A stretch of 64,000 bases of DNA, from NCBI RefSeq assembly GCF_900100455.1, contig NZ_FNCV01000003.1:62001-126000 (forward strand). Reading direction: 5' to 3'. The notes under the pieces are model-generated. The model worked only from the letters and a program-made list of their open reading frames with translations. It did not search any database and had not been told where the DNA came from. The translations under genes and the position numbers were made by a program. The DNA is from Roseospirillum parvum. Lineage in GTDB: Bacteria > Pseudomonadota > Alphaproteobacteria > Rhodospirillales > Rhodospirillaceae. Every line of letters starts with the position of its first letter. The stretch's first letter is position 1. This document shows, piece after piece, positions 1 through 11,992 of the stretch.

Positions 1-1580
<1,580 letters not shown>

Positions 1581-1597
1581 GGTGGTTTTCCCCCTTG

Positions 1598-2773
1598 TCA
1601 TTCGGCGGCGCTGCTGGTGCCGGCATCGGCGGCCAGCCCGGCGGCGCGGTCGGTTTCCTCCCACGGCAGGCCGGCCCGCCCGAAGTGGCCGTAGGCGGCG
1701 GTCTGGCGGTAGATCGGCCGCAGCAGGTCGAGCATGGCGATGATGCCCTTGGGCCGAAGATCGAAGTGCTCGCGCACCAGCGCCTCGATGCGGGCCTCGG
1801 GCAGGGCGGCGGTGCCGAAGGTGTCGACCCGGATCGACACCGGGCGGGCGACGCCGATGGCGTAGGCCAGTTGCAACTCGCAGCGCTCGGCCAGCCCGGC
1901 GGCGACGATGTTCTTGGCCACGTAGCGCGCCGCATAGGCCGCCGAACGGTCGACCTTCGAGGGGTCCTTGCCGGAGAAGGCGCCGCCACCATGGCGGCCC
2001 ATGCCGCCGTAGGTGTCGACGATGATCTTGCGCCCGGTCAGGCCGCAGTCGCCGACCGGCCCGCCGATGACGAAGCGTCCGGTGGGGTTGATGTGATAGG
2101 CGGTGTCGGCGGACAGGAAGGAGGTCGGCAGGCAGGGGCGGACGATTTCCTCGATCACCGCCTCGCGCAGGGTTTCATGGCTCACCTCCTCGTCGTGCTG
2201 GGTGGACAGCACCACGGCATCGATGCCGGCTGGTCGGCTGCCCTCGTAGCGCACGCTGACCTGGCTTTTCACGTCCGGGCGCAGCCAGGGCAGGGTGCCG
2301 GCCTGGCGCACCTCGGCCTGGCGGGCGGTCAGGCGGTGGGCCAACTGGATGGGCAGGGGCATCAGTTCCTCGGTTTCGCGGCAGGCGAAGCCGAACATCA
2401 GGCCCTGGTCGCCGGCCCCCTGTTCCAGGTCCAGGCCGTCGCCCTCGTTGACCCCCTGGGCGATGTCCGGCGACTGCTTGTCGAGCGCCACCAGCACGGC
2501 GCAGGAGCGGCCATCATAGCCATGGCGCGGATCGTCGTAGCCGATGTCGAGGATGGTCTGGCGGGCCACCTCGGCATGGTCGACCTGGGCCCGGGTGGTG
2601 ATCTCGCCCGACAGGATGCACATGCCGGTGTTGACCATGGTCTCGCAGGCGACGCGGGCCAGCGGGTCCTGGCTCAGGATGGCGTCGAGAATGGCGTCGG
2701 AAATGCTGTCGGCCAGCTTGTCCGGATGACCGGCCCCCACGGATTCGGAAGTGAACAGATAGCTTTCGGTCAC
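1598..2773 (-). CDS. metK: S-adenosylmethionine synthase
   Basis: Makes S-adenosylmethionine from methionine and ATP. The 391 residues match the usual family length (about 385-395). The family signatures are present: SVGAGHPDK near the N-terminus, [10 protein letters not shown], and the phosphate-binding loop [14 protein letters not shown]. The start at 2773 follows AAAGGGA. It is immediately upstream of the betaine methyltransferase on the same strand, a sensible pairing because each betaine consumes three SAM. This may be a pathway-dedicated metK or the only copy; the window cannot decide. A leader of about 600 nt without an evident gene precedes it. Confidence 0.96.
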   Translation of the reverse strand: MTESYLFTSESVGAGHPDKLADSISDAILDAILSQDPLARVACETMVNTGMCILSGEITTRAQVDHAEVARQTILDIGYDDPRHGYDGRSCAVLVALDKQSPDIAQGVNEGDGLDLEQGAGDQGLMFGFACRETEELMPLPIQLAHRLTARQAEVRQAGTLPWLRPDVKSQVSVRYEGSRPAGIDAVVLSTQHDEEVSHETLREAVIEEIVRPCLPTSFLSADTAYHINPTGRFVIGGPVGDCGLTGRKIIVDTYGGMGRHGGGAFSGKDPSKVDRSAAYAARYVAKNIVAAGLAERCELQLAYAIGVARPVSIRVDTFGTAALPEARIEALVREHFDLRPKGIIAMLDLLRPIYRQTAAYGHFGRAGLPWEETDRAAGLAADAGTSSAAE

Positions 2774-3388
2774 GTTTGTCCCTTTCTCCTGGTCGCGCCG
2801 GGGCGCGCGCCGGCGGCCGACTGTCGAGGTCGGTCGGGCACGGGGAACCCGGTCCTGTTGATCCGTCGGTCGCGAGCCTTGTGGAACGATCAGGCGCTCA
2901 AGGGGTGACCCCCGACGCCCGCGGTGACGATGCGCACCTGCGTTCGCGGCGTGCCGTCAGGGAAGCGGCACGCGAGGATGGATTGAACCCACGCCGAACT
3001 TGCCGACCCTCCGCTCCTGGCGGTGCCGGCTGGGGTGGGGAGAGGTTGGTGAAAAATGGCCTGTATGACAGGCGGGCCGATGCGGCCTGTTCCCCCCCTT
3101 GACCCGGCAGATGATACATCATGGGTCGCCTGATGTTCAAGGGGACCTGCCGTGATGCGTGTGTGGCAGAGGGCCGCCACCTATTGGCTGCGGTCGCCGC
3201 TTCACTTGGGGGCGGGCAAGAAGCGGGAAAAGGCTTGAAATCCAGGCTTCTCGACGGCGGGGCAGGATTCCCCGAAGAGACCCGGAGATGGGGCTCGAAG
3301 CCCGCCAATCGCCCCCGCCGTCGCGTTCGGGGCACAGATTGTGGTGATTAAAGATTCATGATTCCGGGCCGCGAAGGGGGCGGCGGCC
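2774..3388. other. Non-coding gap between chemoreceptor and metK, with possible metK leader
   Basis: No convincing gene: open frames here have atypical, proline/arginine-rich composition and no family features. As both flanking genes lie on the minus strand, this holds the metK promoter and 5' leader. It contains a perfect 8-bp inverted repeat at 2949-2956/2966-2973 (GCGTGCCG, 9-nt loop). I compared it by eye with known SAM and SAH riboswitch cores and did not recognise one. Confidence 0.5.
2949..2973. repeat. Inverted repeat in metK leader
   Basis: Perfect 8-bp arms GCGTGCCG/CGGCACGC separated by 9 nt, about 175 nt upstream of metK. No T-run follows on either strand, so it is not a classical terminator. 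It could be part of a structured leader RNA or an operator. Function unknown. Confidence 0.4.
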
Positions 3389-4768
3389 TTACCCGGCGTG
3401 TTTCTTGCGCAGGTGGGTGTGCAGGGCGTCGAGGTGCTGCAAAATGACGCGGGACAACTCGTCCAATTCCTCCAGCCGCGACAGGGCGCCGTCCAGGTCG
3501 CCGGCCTCGAAGTCGCGCAGCGTTGCCTTGCCCAGGTCGTGGAAGCGCTGGTGCGGCTGGGCCAGGGCGCGGAAGGCGGGGTCGTTGGTGACCGCCGGAT
3601 CCTTCTGGCTGTCGTACCAGCGGCCGAGGCGGCAGGAATGGCAGTCGGACAGGCCCTCGGCCGTGGCGTTGGCGCGGCCGACCAGGGTTTCCATAATGTT
3701 GCGCTTGTAGGCGGCGTGGTCGGCCTTGGCCACCTGCACCACCTTGGCCTCGATGCCGAGCGCCATGGTGGTGTCCACCTCGCGGTTGATGACCTTCCCG
3801 GCCCGGTCCATGGCGTCGCACACCGAGCCCACCGCGGTGACGCTGTTCTCGGCCATGGCGGCCACCTTGTGGACGCTTTCCGAAACCTCGGCCGAGGCCG
3901 CCGACTGCTGTTGCAGGATGCCGGCGATGTCCTCCATGCGCTGGGTCACCAGATCGACCTGACCGCCGATGCGGCGCATGGTCTCGCCGGCCTCGCCGAT
4001 CACCGCGCGGCCCTGGTCGACGGCCTGGGCGCCGGTCTGCATGGACTCGACGATGGCCTCCATTTCCTGGCGCAGGTTGTTGATCCGGGTGCGGATGTCC
4101 TCGGTCGCCTTGGCGGTCTGGTTGGCCAGGGTCTTCACCTCGCCGGCGACCACCGCGAAGCCCTTGCCGGCCTCGCCGGCGCGGGCCGCCTCGATGGTGG
4201 CGTTCAGCGCCAGAAGGTTGGTCTGCTGGGCGATCGCCTCGATCTGCGCGACGATGGCGCCGATCTGGGCGCTGGCATCGGCCAGGGTGTCGACCCGGGC
4301 GGCGGCGGTGGAGACGGCCTTGGCGATCTCCTCCATGCTGGCCTCGGCCCGCCCGGCGGCGCCCATGCCCTCGCGGGCGATGGCGGAGACCTCGCTGGCC
4401 TCGCCGGCGGCGGCCTCGGAACTGCTGGCGATCTCGCGCACCCCGACGACCATTTCCTCGGCCGCCGTGGCGATTGCCTGGCTGGCCCGCCCGACCTCGC
4501 CCACGTCGCGGTTCAGGCTGGCCAGGGCGCTCATCGCCTCGGTGGTTTCGATGGCCACCTGAACCAGGCCGCGCAGTCCTTCCGAACCCCGCTTCTCCAG
4601 CCCGACGGCCAGTTTCTTGAGGGCGCGGCCGACCTCTTCCTGGCCCGCCGGGACGGCCGTGTAGCGGCCCTCAAGCAGCGGATTGACGCTGTCGGAAAGG
4701 TCGAGGGTGGGGGGAGGATCAATCTCGACGGGTGACTGGGCGGGGTCGGATTTCCTGAAAAAGCGCAT
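3389..4768 (-). CDS. Soluble methyl-accepting chemotaxis protein with C-terminal CZB zinc-binding domain
   Basis: Cytoplasmic chemoreceptor. There is no transmembrane segment or periplasmic domain. A long alanine-rich coiled coil carries the conserved signalling hairpin ([20 protein letters not shown], near residues 185-205), the site that contacts CheA and CheW. The C-terminal 90 residues form a CZB domain with the zinc ligand pattern: His in KADHAAYK, Cys in CRLGRWYDS, and two His in [12 protein letters not shown] domains sense zinc, pH or oxidants such as hypochlorite in known family members. The ATG at 4766-4768 is preferred over the GTG one codon upstream because AGGTGGG is then well spaced. 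No other chemotaxis genes are in the window. The strand is convergent with nothing, downstream of serA. Confidence 0.93.
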   Translation of the reverse strand: MRFFRKSDPAQSPVEIDPPPTLDLSDSVNPLLEGRYTAVPAGQEEVGRALKKLAVGLEKRGSEGLRGLVQVAIETTEAMSALASLNRDVGEVGRASQAIATAAEEMVVGVREIASSSEAAAGEASEVSAIAREGMGAAGRAEASMEEIAKAVSTAAARVDTLADASAQIGAIVAQIEAIAQQTNLLALNATIEAARAGEAGKGFAVVAGEVKTLANQTAKATEDIRTRINNLRQEMEAIVESMQTGAQAVDQGRAVIGEAGETMRRIGGQVDLVTQRMEDIAGILQQQSAASAEVSESVHKVAAMAENSVTAVGSVCDAMDRAGKVINREVDTTMALGIEAKVVQVAKADHAAYKRNIMETLVGRANATAEGLSDCHSCRLGRWYDSQKDPAVTNDPAFRALAQPHQRFHDLGKATLRDFEAGDLDGALSRLEELDELSRVILQHLDALHTHLRKKHAG

Positions 4769-4779
4769 CACCCACCTGT

Positions 4780-4807
4780 TGAAACATCTAGGTCAAAAGA
4801 TGTTTCA
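4780..4807. promoter_or_regulatory. Inverted repeat directly upstream of chemoreceptor ribosome-binding site
   Basis: Perfect 9-bp arms TGAAACATC (4780-4788) and GATGTTTCA (4799-4807), 10-nt spacer. The inner edge is only a few bases from the chemoreceptor's AGGTGGG. It could be a dimeric repressor operator or an mRNA hairpin controlling translation. The regulator is unknown. Confidence 0.5.
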
Positions 4808-4820
4808 TCGTACATCAGCC

Positions 4821-4856
4821 AATGAGCGGTGGAAAGACTCCGCCGCTCATTTTTTG
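4821..4856 (+). terminator. Rho-independent terminator pointing rightward with no gene upstream
   Basis: Stem AATGAGCGG (4821-4829) / CCGCTCATT (4843-4851), extendable inward to about 12 pairs with one G-T pair, followed by a run of T. The T-run is on the plus strand, yet no plus-strand gene ends here; the neighbours are on the minus strand. It might end an antisense or small RNA. Confidence 0.6.
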
Positions 4857-4995
4857 GTCAGTGCCCAGAAAAAAAACCTGGCTGGTTGCGTTTTTCCTGA
4901 ACTGTTCAATCCAGAGCGGATCGTGCCAAATGTGAATCGCGGAGCGCTTCAGGTTTCGCACGATCTGCCCTGGGATCTGGATGCAGGGCCGATCT

Positions 4996-5039
4996 GAGCG
5001 AAAAATCGGGAACCACCAAGTGGTTCCGATTTTTCGCTC
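4996..5039 (-). terminator. Long hairpin downstream of serA
   Basis: A near-perfect 20-bp inverted repeat, 4996-5016 against 5020-5039, with one bulged base and a 3-nt loop, begins 31 nt past the serA stop. An AAAAA/TTTTT block sits in the stem, so it can work as an intrinsic terminator for serA. Confidence 0.75.
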
Positions 5040-5070
5040 TCGGCTCTGGCGCCGATAAGGCGGCGATCAA

Positions 5071-6651
<1,581 letters not shown>

Positions 6652-6683
6652 GGCGACGGATCCTTGCAGTCAGGCGGAAAAAG

Positions 6684-6716
6684 GGAAGGGGGCGCCCCCG
6701 GGTCGGGAGGCGCCCC
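6684..6716 (-). terminator. GC-rich hairpin between serC and serA
   Basis: Arms GGGGGCGCC and GGCGCCCCC enclose about 12 nt in the 69-nt serC-serA spacer, followed in the direction of transcription by CCTTCCCTTTTTCC. This may be a partial terminator or RNA-stabilising hairpin that sets the serC to serA ratio. Confidence 0.45.
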
Positions 6717-6720
6717 CGGA

Positions 6721-7890
6721 TCAGGCGGCGAACTCGGCGCGCACGGTGGCGTGGGCCCAGTCGAGCCAGGCGGTGAGGGCCTGAAGGTCGGCCGCCTCGA
6801 CGGTGGCACCGCCCCACAGCCTGAGGCCCGGCGGGGCGTCGCGGTAGGCGCCGATGTCGTAGGCCACGCCCTCGGCATCGAGCAGGGCGACCATGCGCTT
6901 GGCGGCCTTGGCCTGATCCTCGTCCGAAAGGGCGGTGAACCAGCCCGACACCACCTTGAGGCAGATCGAGGTGGAGGAGCGAACCGCCGGATCGGTGGCC
7001 AGGAAGTCGACCCAGTCGGTGGCCGCCACCCAATCGGCGATCACCTTGAGGTTGGCCTGGCTGCGCCCGATCAGGGCGGACAGGCCGCCCAGGCCCTGGG
7101 CCCAGTCGAGGGCGTCGCGGATGTCTTCCACGGCCAGCATGGAGGGGGTGTTGATGGTCTCGCCCTTGAACACCCCCTCGATCAGCTTGCCCCCCTTGGT
7201 CAGGCGGAAGATCTTGGGCAGCGGGCGGTCGGGGGTGAAGCTCTCCAGGCGGGCGACGGCGCGCGGCGAAAGGATCAGGATGCCGTGCTGGGCCTCGCCA
7301 CCGAGCACCTTCTGCCAGGAGTAGGTGACCACGTCGAGCTTGTCCCAGGGCAGCTCCATGGCGAAGGCGGCCGAGGTGGCGTCGCAGATGGTCAGGCCTT
7401 CGCGGTCGGCGGCGATCCAGTCGCCGTCCGGCACGCAGACGCCCGAGGTGGTGCCATTCCAGGTGAACACCACGTCGCGCGAGAAATCCACCTGGGCGAG
7501 GTCGGGCAGGTCGCCGTAGCCGGCTTCCAGCTTGCGCACGTCGGCCAGCTTGAGCTGCTTGACCACGTCGGTGACCCAGCCCGAGCCGAAGCTTTCCCAG
7601 GCCAGCATGTCCACCCCGCGCGGCCCAAGCAGGGACCACAGGGCCATTTCCACCGCCCCGGTGTCGGAGGCGGCGACGATGCCGATGCGGTAGTCGTCGG
7701 GCAGGCCGAGCAGGGCGCGGCTCTTGTCCAGCACCTCGGCGATGCGCGCCTTGGCCGGCTTGGCGCGGTGCGAGCGGCCGGTGAGGGCCGGCTCGAGCAC
7801 CGCCGGGGTCCACCCCGGGCGCTTGGCGCAGGGGCCGGAGGAAAAGTTGGGATTGGCCGGCCGGGTGGTCGGCTTGCTGCTTTCTGTCAT
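6721..7890 (-). CDS. serC: Phosphoserine aminotransferase
   Basis: PLP enzyme that converts 3-phosphohydroxypyruvate and glutamate to phosphoserine. The 389 residues fit the methanogen/alphaproteobacterial PSAT group rather than the shorter E. coli type. Features are the N-terminal [12 protein letters not shown], the PLP-lysine context [15 protein letters not shown], and substrate-binding stretch [12 protein letters not shown]. It is the first gene of the serC-serA pair. The ATG at 7888-7890 follows AAGGAAGGGAGACATATTCC with a good AAGG/GGGAG. No serB is in the window. Confidence 0.95.
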   Translation of the reverse strand: MTESSKPTTRPANPNFSSGPCAKRPGWTPAVLEPALTGRSHRAKPAKARIAEVLDKSRALLGLPDDYRIGIVAASDTGAVEMALWSLLGPRGVDMLAWESFGSGWVTDVVKQLKLADVRKLEAGYGDLPDLAQVDFSRDVVFTWNGTTSGVCVPDGDWIAADREGLTICDATSAAFAMELPWDKLDVVTYSWQKVLGGEAQHGILILSPRAVARLESFTPDRPLPKIFRLTKGGKLIEGVFKGETINTPSMLAVEDIRDALDWAQGLGGLSALIGRSQANLKVIADWVAATDWVDFLATDPAVRSSTSICLKVVSGWFTALSDEDQAKAAKRMVALLDAEGVAYDIGAYRDAPPGLRLWGGATVEAADLQALTAWLDWAHATVRAEFAA

Positions 7891-8008
7891 GGAATATGTC
7901 TCCCTTCCTTGCAGAAGGGTCGCGGCCCGTTGGGGGACCGTGGCCCGCTCCGTTCTTAGGGCCCCACCCGGGGCGGGTCAACGGCCAAACCGGAAGATGA
8001 CCGGCTTT

Positions 8009-9565
8009 TCATCCGGCGGGCCCACGGGTGGGGAGGGCGCTGGTGGTGGCGGTGGTGTAGGCCTCCACCGGCCGGGTCAGGCCGGGCAGATCCAGGCTGG
8101 CCACCGGCCGGGTGGGGATCTCCGGGGGCAGGGCGTCGGCCAACTGGCGGCTCATCAGAAGGCCCGGGCGGGGGGCGCGGGCGGCGTCCTGCAGGCGGGC
8201 GGCGACGTTCACCGTCAGGCCGGTGACGGTGAACTCCAGGCGCTCCGGGGCGCCCATGTAGCCGGCCACCACCGGCCCCTTGTGCAGGCCCAGGCCAAGG
8301 GTGAGGGCGGGCCGGCCGAGCGCCGCGCCGCGGGCGTTGAAGGCGGCCATGCGGGAGTCGATCTCAAGCGCCGCCTCGACCGCGCAGGTGGCCAGACAGC
8401 TCCGCCCGGCCAGCCCGAACACCGCCATCATGCCGTCGCCGATGAACTTGTCGACCATGCCCTCATGGGCCTGCACGGCGGCCACCAGCTCGGCGAAGCA
8501 GCCGTTCAGAAGGCCGGTCAGAACCTCCGGCTCCAGGCTTTCCGAAAGGGCGGTGAAGCCCCGGATGTCGGCCATCAGCACGGCCACCTCGCGGCGTTCG
8601 CCGCCCTGGCTCAGGGCGCCCTCGGCGGTGCCCTCGCGGGCCAGGAAGGCCGCCGCCACCTCCGGGTTGACGAAGCGGCCGAAGGCCTCGCGGATGCGCT
8701 CGCGCTGGGCCAGGCCGGCGGCCATGCGGTTGAGGCCGGCGGCGACCTGCCCCAGCTCGTCGGGCCGGCTGGTGTCGAGGCGCAGATCGAAGCGGCCGGC
8801 GCCGACCTCGGACAGGCCGCCGAGCAGGTTGGCGCAGTCGCGTTTCAGGGCGCGCCCGTAAAGCCCGGCCACCAGCAGCGCCGCGACGGCGAAGACCAGG
8901 GCCAGGAAAAGCACCTCGAGGGCCACCCGGAGCGAGGTCAGGCCATCGAAATGAAAACGCCAGGCCATCAGCACCATGACCACGCCGGGGACCACGGTGA
9001 ACAGGGCGTAGCCCTCCATCAGCCGCTGTGCGATGCGCTCCAGTGGGGTTGCCCGGGGGGCGTCGCCGGTGGCGGCGCGGCGCCGGAACAGGGCTTCCAG
9101 CACCAGATAATCGGCCTGGGCCAGAATGCCGGCGCCCAGCGCCCAGTAGCCGCTGCCCAGCTTGAAGAAGGTGTGCCAGGGGTAGCCGGGGTAGGCGATG
9201 TAGTAGAGCATCATGCCGACCAGCCCGGTGATCCCCCAGCCGATCACCGACAGCCACCAGCCATGGCGGGCGATCCACTGGCCGGGCGCGGGCCGGGCAT
9301 GGACCCGCCACAGGGTTTCGCGCAGCACCACCTGGAAGGCGAAGGCCAGCAGCAGCCCGGCGAGCAGCCGGGCCGGCGGCAGGCCGCTGATGAAGGGGCA
9401 AACCACCTGCCCGTAGAAGGCCAGAAAGGCGACCGCCAGCAGGGGCACCAGATGCAGGGTGATCCGCCAGCCGAGCGGGACGTGGTCAAGGCTGGGCGCC
9501 AAGGGGGGCGCCAAGGGGGAAGCCGAGGGGGAAGCCAAGGGGAGCGGGGCGGGTGAGGCCGACAT
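8009..9565 (-). CDS. Membrane-bound class III adenylate/guanylate cyclase with HAMP domain
   Basis: Predicted to make cAMP (or cGMP). The 518 residues comprise a low-complexity Pro/Ala/Ser start, six hydrophobic segments (for example TLHLVPLLAVAFLAF and LEVLFLALVFAVAALL), a HAMP linker, then the catalytic domain from about residue 330. Metal-binding aspartates are visible in LMADIRGFTALSE and FIGDGMMAVFG, and the transition-state Asn/Arg in TVNVAARLQ. The six-segment plus HAMP layout is typical of alphaproteobacterial cyclases. The start at 9565 is chosen over frame-open codons upstream because the membrane part begins soon after it and CAGGG precedes it. Nucleotide specificity cannot be read reliably. 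No receptor of cAMP is adjacent. Confidence 0.9.
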   Translation of the reverse strand: MSASPAPLPLASPSASPLAPPLAPSLDHVPLGWRITLHLVPLLAVAFLAFYGQVVCPFISGLPPARLLAGLLLAFAFQVVLRETLWRVHARPAPGQWIARHGWWLSVIGWGITGLVGMMLYYIAYPGYPWHTFFKLGSGYWALGAGILAQADYLVLEALFRRRAATGDAPRATPLERIAQRLMEGYALFTVVPGVVMVLMAWRFHFDGLTSLRVALEVLFLALVFAVAALLVAGLYGRALKRDCANLLGGLSEVGAGRFDLRLDTSRPDELGQVAAGLNRMAAGLAQRERIREAFGRFVNPEVAAAFLAREGTAEGALSQGGERREVAVLMADIRGFTALSESLEPEVLTGLLNGCFAELVAAVQAHEGMVDKFIGDGMMAVFGLAGRSCLATCAVEAALEIDSRMAAFNARGAALGRPALTLGLGLHKGPVVAGYMGAPERLEFTVTGLTVNVAARLQDAARAPRPGLLMSRQLADALPPEIPTRPVASLDLPGLTRPVEAYTTATTSALPTRGPAG

Positions 9566-9666
9566 GGGCTGACCCTGGAAGTGGTTTCGGTGAGCGGTCA
9601 CCATGACCCCGGGTTGTCGGCGGGGCAAGTCACATCGCCGCGCGCGGGCCGGCCCTGGAAACGCCA

Positions 9667-9696
9667 ACGGCCGGCGGAGAGGTCTCCGCCGGCCGT
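9667..9696 (-). terminator. Perfect 14-bp hairpin downstream of mlaA
   Basis: Arms 9667-9680 and 9683-9696 (ACGGCCGGCGGAGA and its complement) lie 26 nt past the mlaA stop. There is no long T-run, so termination strength is uncertain; it may equally protect the mRNA end. Confidence 0.55.
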
Positions 9697-9722
9697 CATC
9701 GGGTGCCCGCGATGGGGCGGGG

Positions 9723-10697
9723 TCAGTTGGTGCCGACGCTCATCGACTGCTGGCCGGCGGCGGTCGGGCCTTCCTCGGCCACCCCGGGATCGTTCCACTC
9801 GCCATCGTCGATCAGGGTCATGGCCGGCAGGTTCTGCAGGCTGCTCGCGGTGCCGTTGTCGATCTCCGACTGGCGGCGCTGGCGATACAGGGCGCGGATG
9901 GCGGCGTAGTAGTCGACCGAGGACTTGCGCACCTCGTCCAGCTTGGGCTGGGCGTCGGACGCGCTGAGCACGCCGGAGGCCACCGAGCGGCCGGTGCGCA
10001 CATCGCTGTGGGCGAGATAGGTGAAGGGGTCGAAGTAGCCGTCGACAAAGCGGCCGACCATGTCGCGCGGGTTGGTCGGGCCGATCAGCGGCAGGACCAG
10101 ATAGATTTCGTCGCCCACCCCGTAGGTGCCCAGGGTCTGGCCGAAGTCTTCCTTGTGGGGCGGCAGGCCGAAGTGGGCATCGGCCATGTCGAACAGGCCC
10201 AGGATGCCGAACGAGCTGTTGATCAAAAAGCGCTGGAAGGTGACGAAGGCGCGGTCCCATTCCTGCTGCAGCAGGTCGTTGGCCAGGGTCACCGGGGCGG
10301 CGGCGTTGTCGAACACGCTGGACACCCGGTCCTTGACCCAGGGCGGGGTCAGGGCGTCGTAGTTGCGCGTCACCGGCTGCAGGAAGAACAGGGCGAACTC
10401 GTTGATGCCGAACATGGTCTTGTTGAACGGCTCAAGCGGGTCGTGGGCGTAGTCCGGGGTGTCCTCCAGCGCCGCCAGCTGCGGCGCGTCGGTGGCCACC
10501 GAGGGATCGGCGGCCAGCTGCACGGCGGTGGTCTGGGGCACCGACGGGGCGCTGAGGCGGGCCAGCGTGGCCGGGGCATCGGGGTTGGCGGTCACATCGG
10601 CGCAGGCCCCAAGGCCCAGGCCGACCACCAGCACCACGGCAAGCCGGCTCAGACGGCCAGCGGCCGATCCCGTGTCAAGGTGGGTCAAGAAACGCAT
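9723..10697 (-). CDS. mlaA: MlaA/VacJ family outer-membrane lipoprotein
   Basis: Outer-membrane component of lipid asymmetry maintenance; MlaA removes phospholipids from the outer leaflet and passes them to periplasmic carriers. About 324 residues: signal sequence with lipobox GLGAC, then the family core starting DPLEPFNKTMFGINEF, with PVTRNYD, RFLINSSFGILGLFDMA and the GPTNPRDMVG region. The ATG at 10695-10697 suits the GGA upstream; a GTG four codons earlier is possible. The C-terminal tail is Gly/Ser-rich. It is divergent from an MlaC-like hpnM gene, which in hopanoid producers commonly neighbours a vacJ/mlaA gene, so it may handle hopanoid or phospholipid transport. Confidence 0.93.
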   Translation of the reverse strand: MRFLTHLDTGSAAGRLSRLAVVLVVGLGLGACADVTANPDAPATLARLSAPSVPQTTAVQLAADPSVATDAPQLAALEDTPDYAHDPLEPFNKTMFGINEFALFFLQPVTRNYDALTPPWVKDRVSSVFDNAAAPVTLANDLLQQEWDRAFVTFQRFLINSSFGILGLFDMADAHFGLPPHKEDFGQTLGTYGVGDEIYLVLPLIGPTNPRDMVGRFVDGYFDPFTYLAHSDVRTGRSVASGVLSASDAQPKLDEVRKSSVDYYAAIRALYRQRRQSEIDNGTASSLQNLPAMTLIDDGEWNDPGVAEEGPTAAGQQSMSVGTN

Positions 10698-11258
10698 CGC
10701 CCAATCCACTCCCGTCCCTGGACGTCAATCACTTCAGAAGAACCGCCGACGCGGCGGGGCCCATTCTGCCCTCGTGCATCGGCGGCACAATCTTCCCGAG
10801 GCGGTGACCAAGGTCAACCCCGGTCAGGTTTCAACCCCGGTTAGCTCTCAACCCCGGTCAAGTTCGGGGAGATCGCCAAGGCTCCAGGCGCTTCCCACGG
10901 GGTTCCAGTCGGCTCCTCGAGTGCGCCGGCCATACCCGAGTGAACATCTCGCAAAGCGCGGGCGTTGTCCATATATCGATGCGCCAGGGTGCCCCCGTCC
11001 GAGGGCGGCGCCGGGGCCGGCGTGGCGCCATGGAAAGGGCCTGATCGCGCTGCCCAGGCCCCTGACATCCCCGAGGATTCCGCGCCCTTTCCGAAGGCCG
11101 GCGCGGTTGGCCATTGACCCCGGCGGGTGGCTCGGCCACAAGGTCGCCCGATTCGGACGATACCGTGGCCAAGGCGGTTTGTCGCCGGGTATGGCAATTT
11201 TGACACAGGGGTGCCGCCCTGACGGGGGCCTCCGACACAAAACCGAAAGCGGACTCGT
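10698..11258. other. Divergent promoter region between mlaA and hpnM, with 17-bp spaced repeats
   Basis: No credible gene. Since the flanking genes diverge, promoters for both must lie here. Three copies of TCAACCCCGGT start at 10814, 10831 and 10848, spaced exactly 17 bp. A TTGACA lies at about 11196-11202 upstream of hpnM but without a clear -10 partner. The rest is GC-rich without recognisable structure. Confidence 0.5.
10814..10858. repeat. Three direct repeats with 17-bp period
   Basis: TCAACCCCGGT occurs at 10814, 10831 and 10848. Regular 17-bp spacing (not a whole number of helical turns) upstream of mlaA could be a regulator-binding array or a minisatellite. No function known. Confidence 0.6.
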
Positions 11259-11984
11259 ATGTACCTTTTGCGTGTAATGATGGGGGCGGTGCTGGTTTTT
11301 GGGTTGGTCAACGCCCCCCTGGCGGCGGCCGATCCGGTTGCTTCCCCAAAGCCGGCTTCTTCGGCGGATGTTGCTTCGCCGGATACCGGGCCGGCCGACG
11401 CGGTCTTGACCGGCCAGCGGATGATCGCGGTGGTCGAGAACCTGCATCAGGCGCTGCTGGCGGCCGGTCGGGCCCACCCGACCGACACCGCCGCGCGGGC
11501 CGCCGCCCTGGCTCCGGAACTGGCCCGGGCCTACGATTTCGAGGCCATGCTGCGGCTGATCGCCGGGACCCATTGGACCACCGCCACGCCGCGGGCCCGG
11601 GCGGCGGCGGCGGCCGCCTTCGCCGACTACAGCGCGGCGCTCTATGCCAGCCGCTTCGAGGGTGGCGAGGGGGTGCGCTTCAAGACCCAGGGCGCCTTCC
11701 AGGGGCCGCGCGGCACGGTGGTGGTGCGCACCCATCTGCTGGCCCCGGGGATCGAGCCGGTGTCGCTGGACTACGTCCTGCGCCCTGGCGCCGGGGAGGG
11801 TGCCCCGGCGATCCAGGACGTGCTGGTCGATGGCGGTATCAGCGAGGTGGCGACCCGCCGCTCGGAATTCGACAGGAGCCTGAAGGAAGGCGGCCTGGAG
11901 ACCCTGGCCGAGGCCCTCAAGGCCCAGACCCGGGCCTTGCTGGACGCCGCGCCGCCCGCCCAGGCCGCCACGCCGGCCGAGTAG
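11259..11984 (+). CDS. hpnM: HpnM / MlaC-Ttg2D family periplasmic lipid-binding protein
   Basis: Soluble periplasmic lipid carrier of the MlaC/Ttg2D fold, annotated HpnM when in hopanoid loci. The 241 residues start with a signal peptide (hydrophobic core to about residue 25, ending PLAAA), a Ser/Pro/Ala spacer, then the family core with the FDFEAML-like motif YDFEAMLRLIAGTHW, the FADYSAALYASRF helix and the VVVRTHLL strand, and VLVDGGISEVATRRSEF near the end. A second ATG six codons later is an alternative start. It is convergent with hpnN, 8 bp apart, and divergent from mlaA. The HpnM label rests on neighbours as much as on sequence. Confidence 0.85.
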   Translation: MYLLRVMMGAVLVFGLVNAPLAAADPVASPKPASSADVASPDTGPADAVLTGQRMIAVVENLHQALLAAGRAHPTDTAARAAALAPELARAYDFEAMLRLIAGTHWTTATPRARAAAAAAFADYSAALYASRFEGGEGVRFKTQGAFQGPRGTVVVRTHLLAPGIEPVSLDYVLRPGAGEGAPAIQDVLVDGGISEVATRRSEFDRSLKEGGLETLAEALKAQTRALLDAAPPAQAATPAE

Positions 11985-11992
11985 GGCGCCCG

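Noticed and set aside
2983-3000. GGTTCAATC-like string resembling a tRNA T-arm in the metK leader
   Set aside because: The flanking bases cannot form a T-stem and no acceptor or anticodon arm is found.
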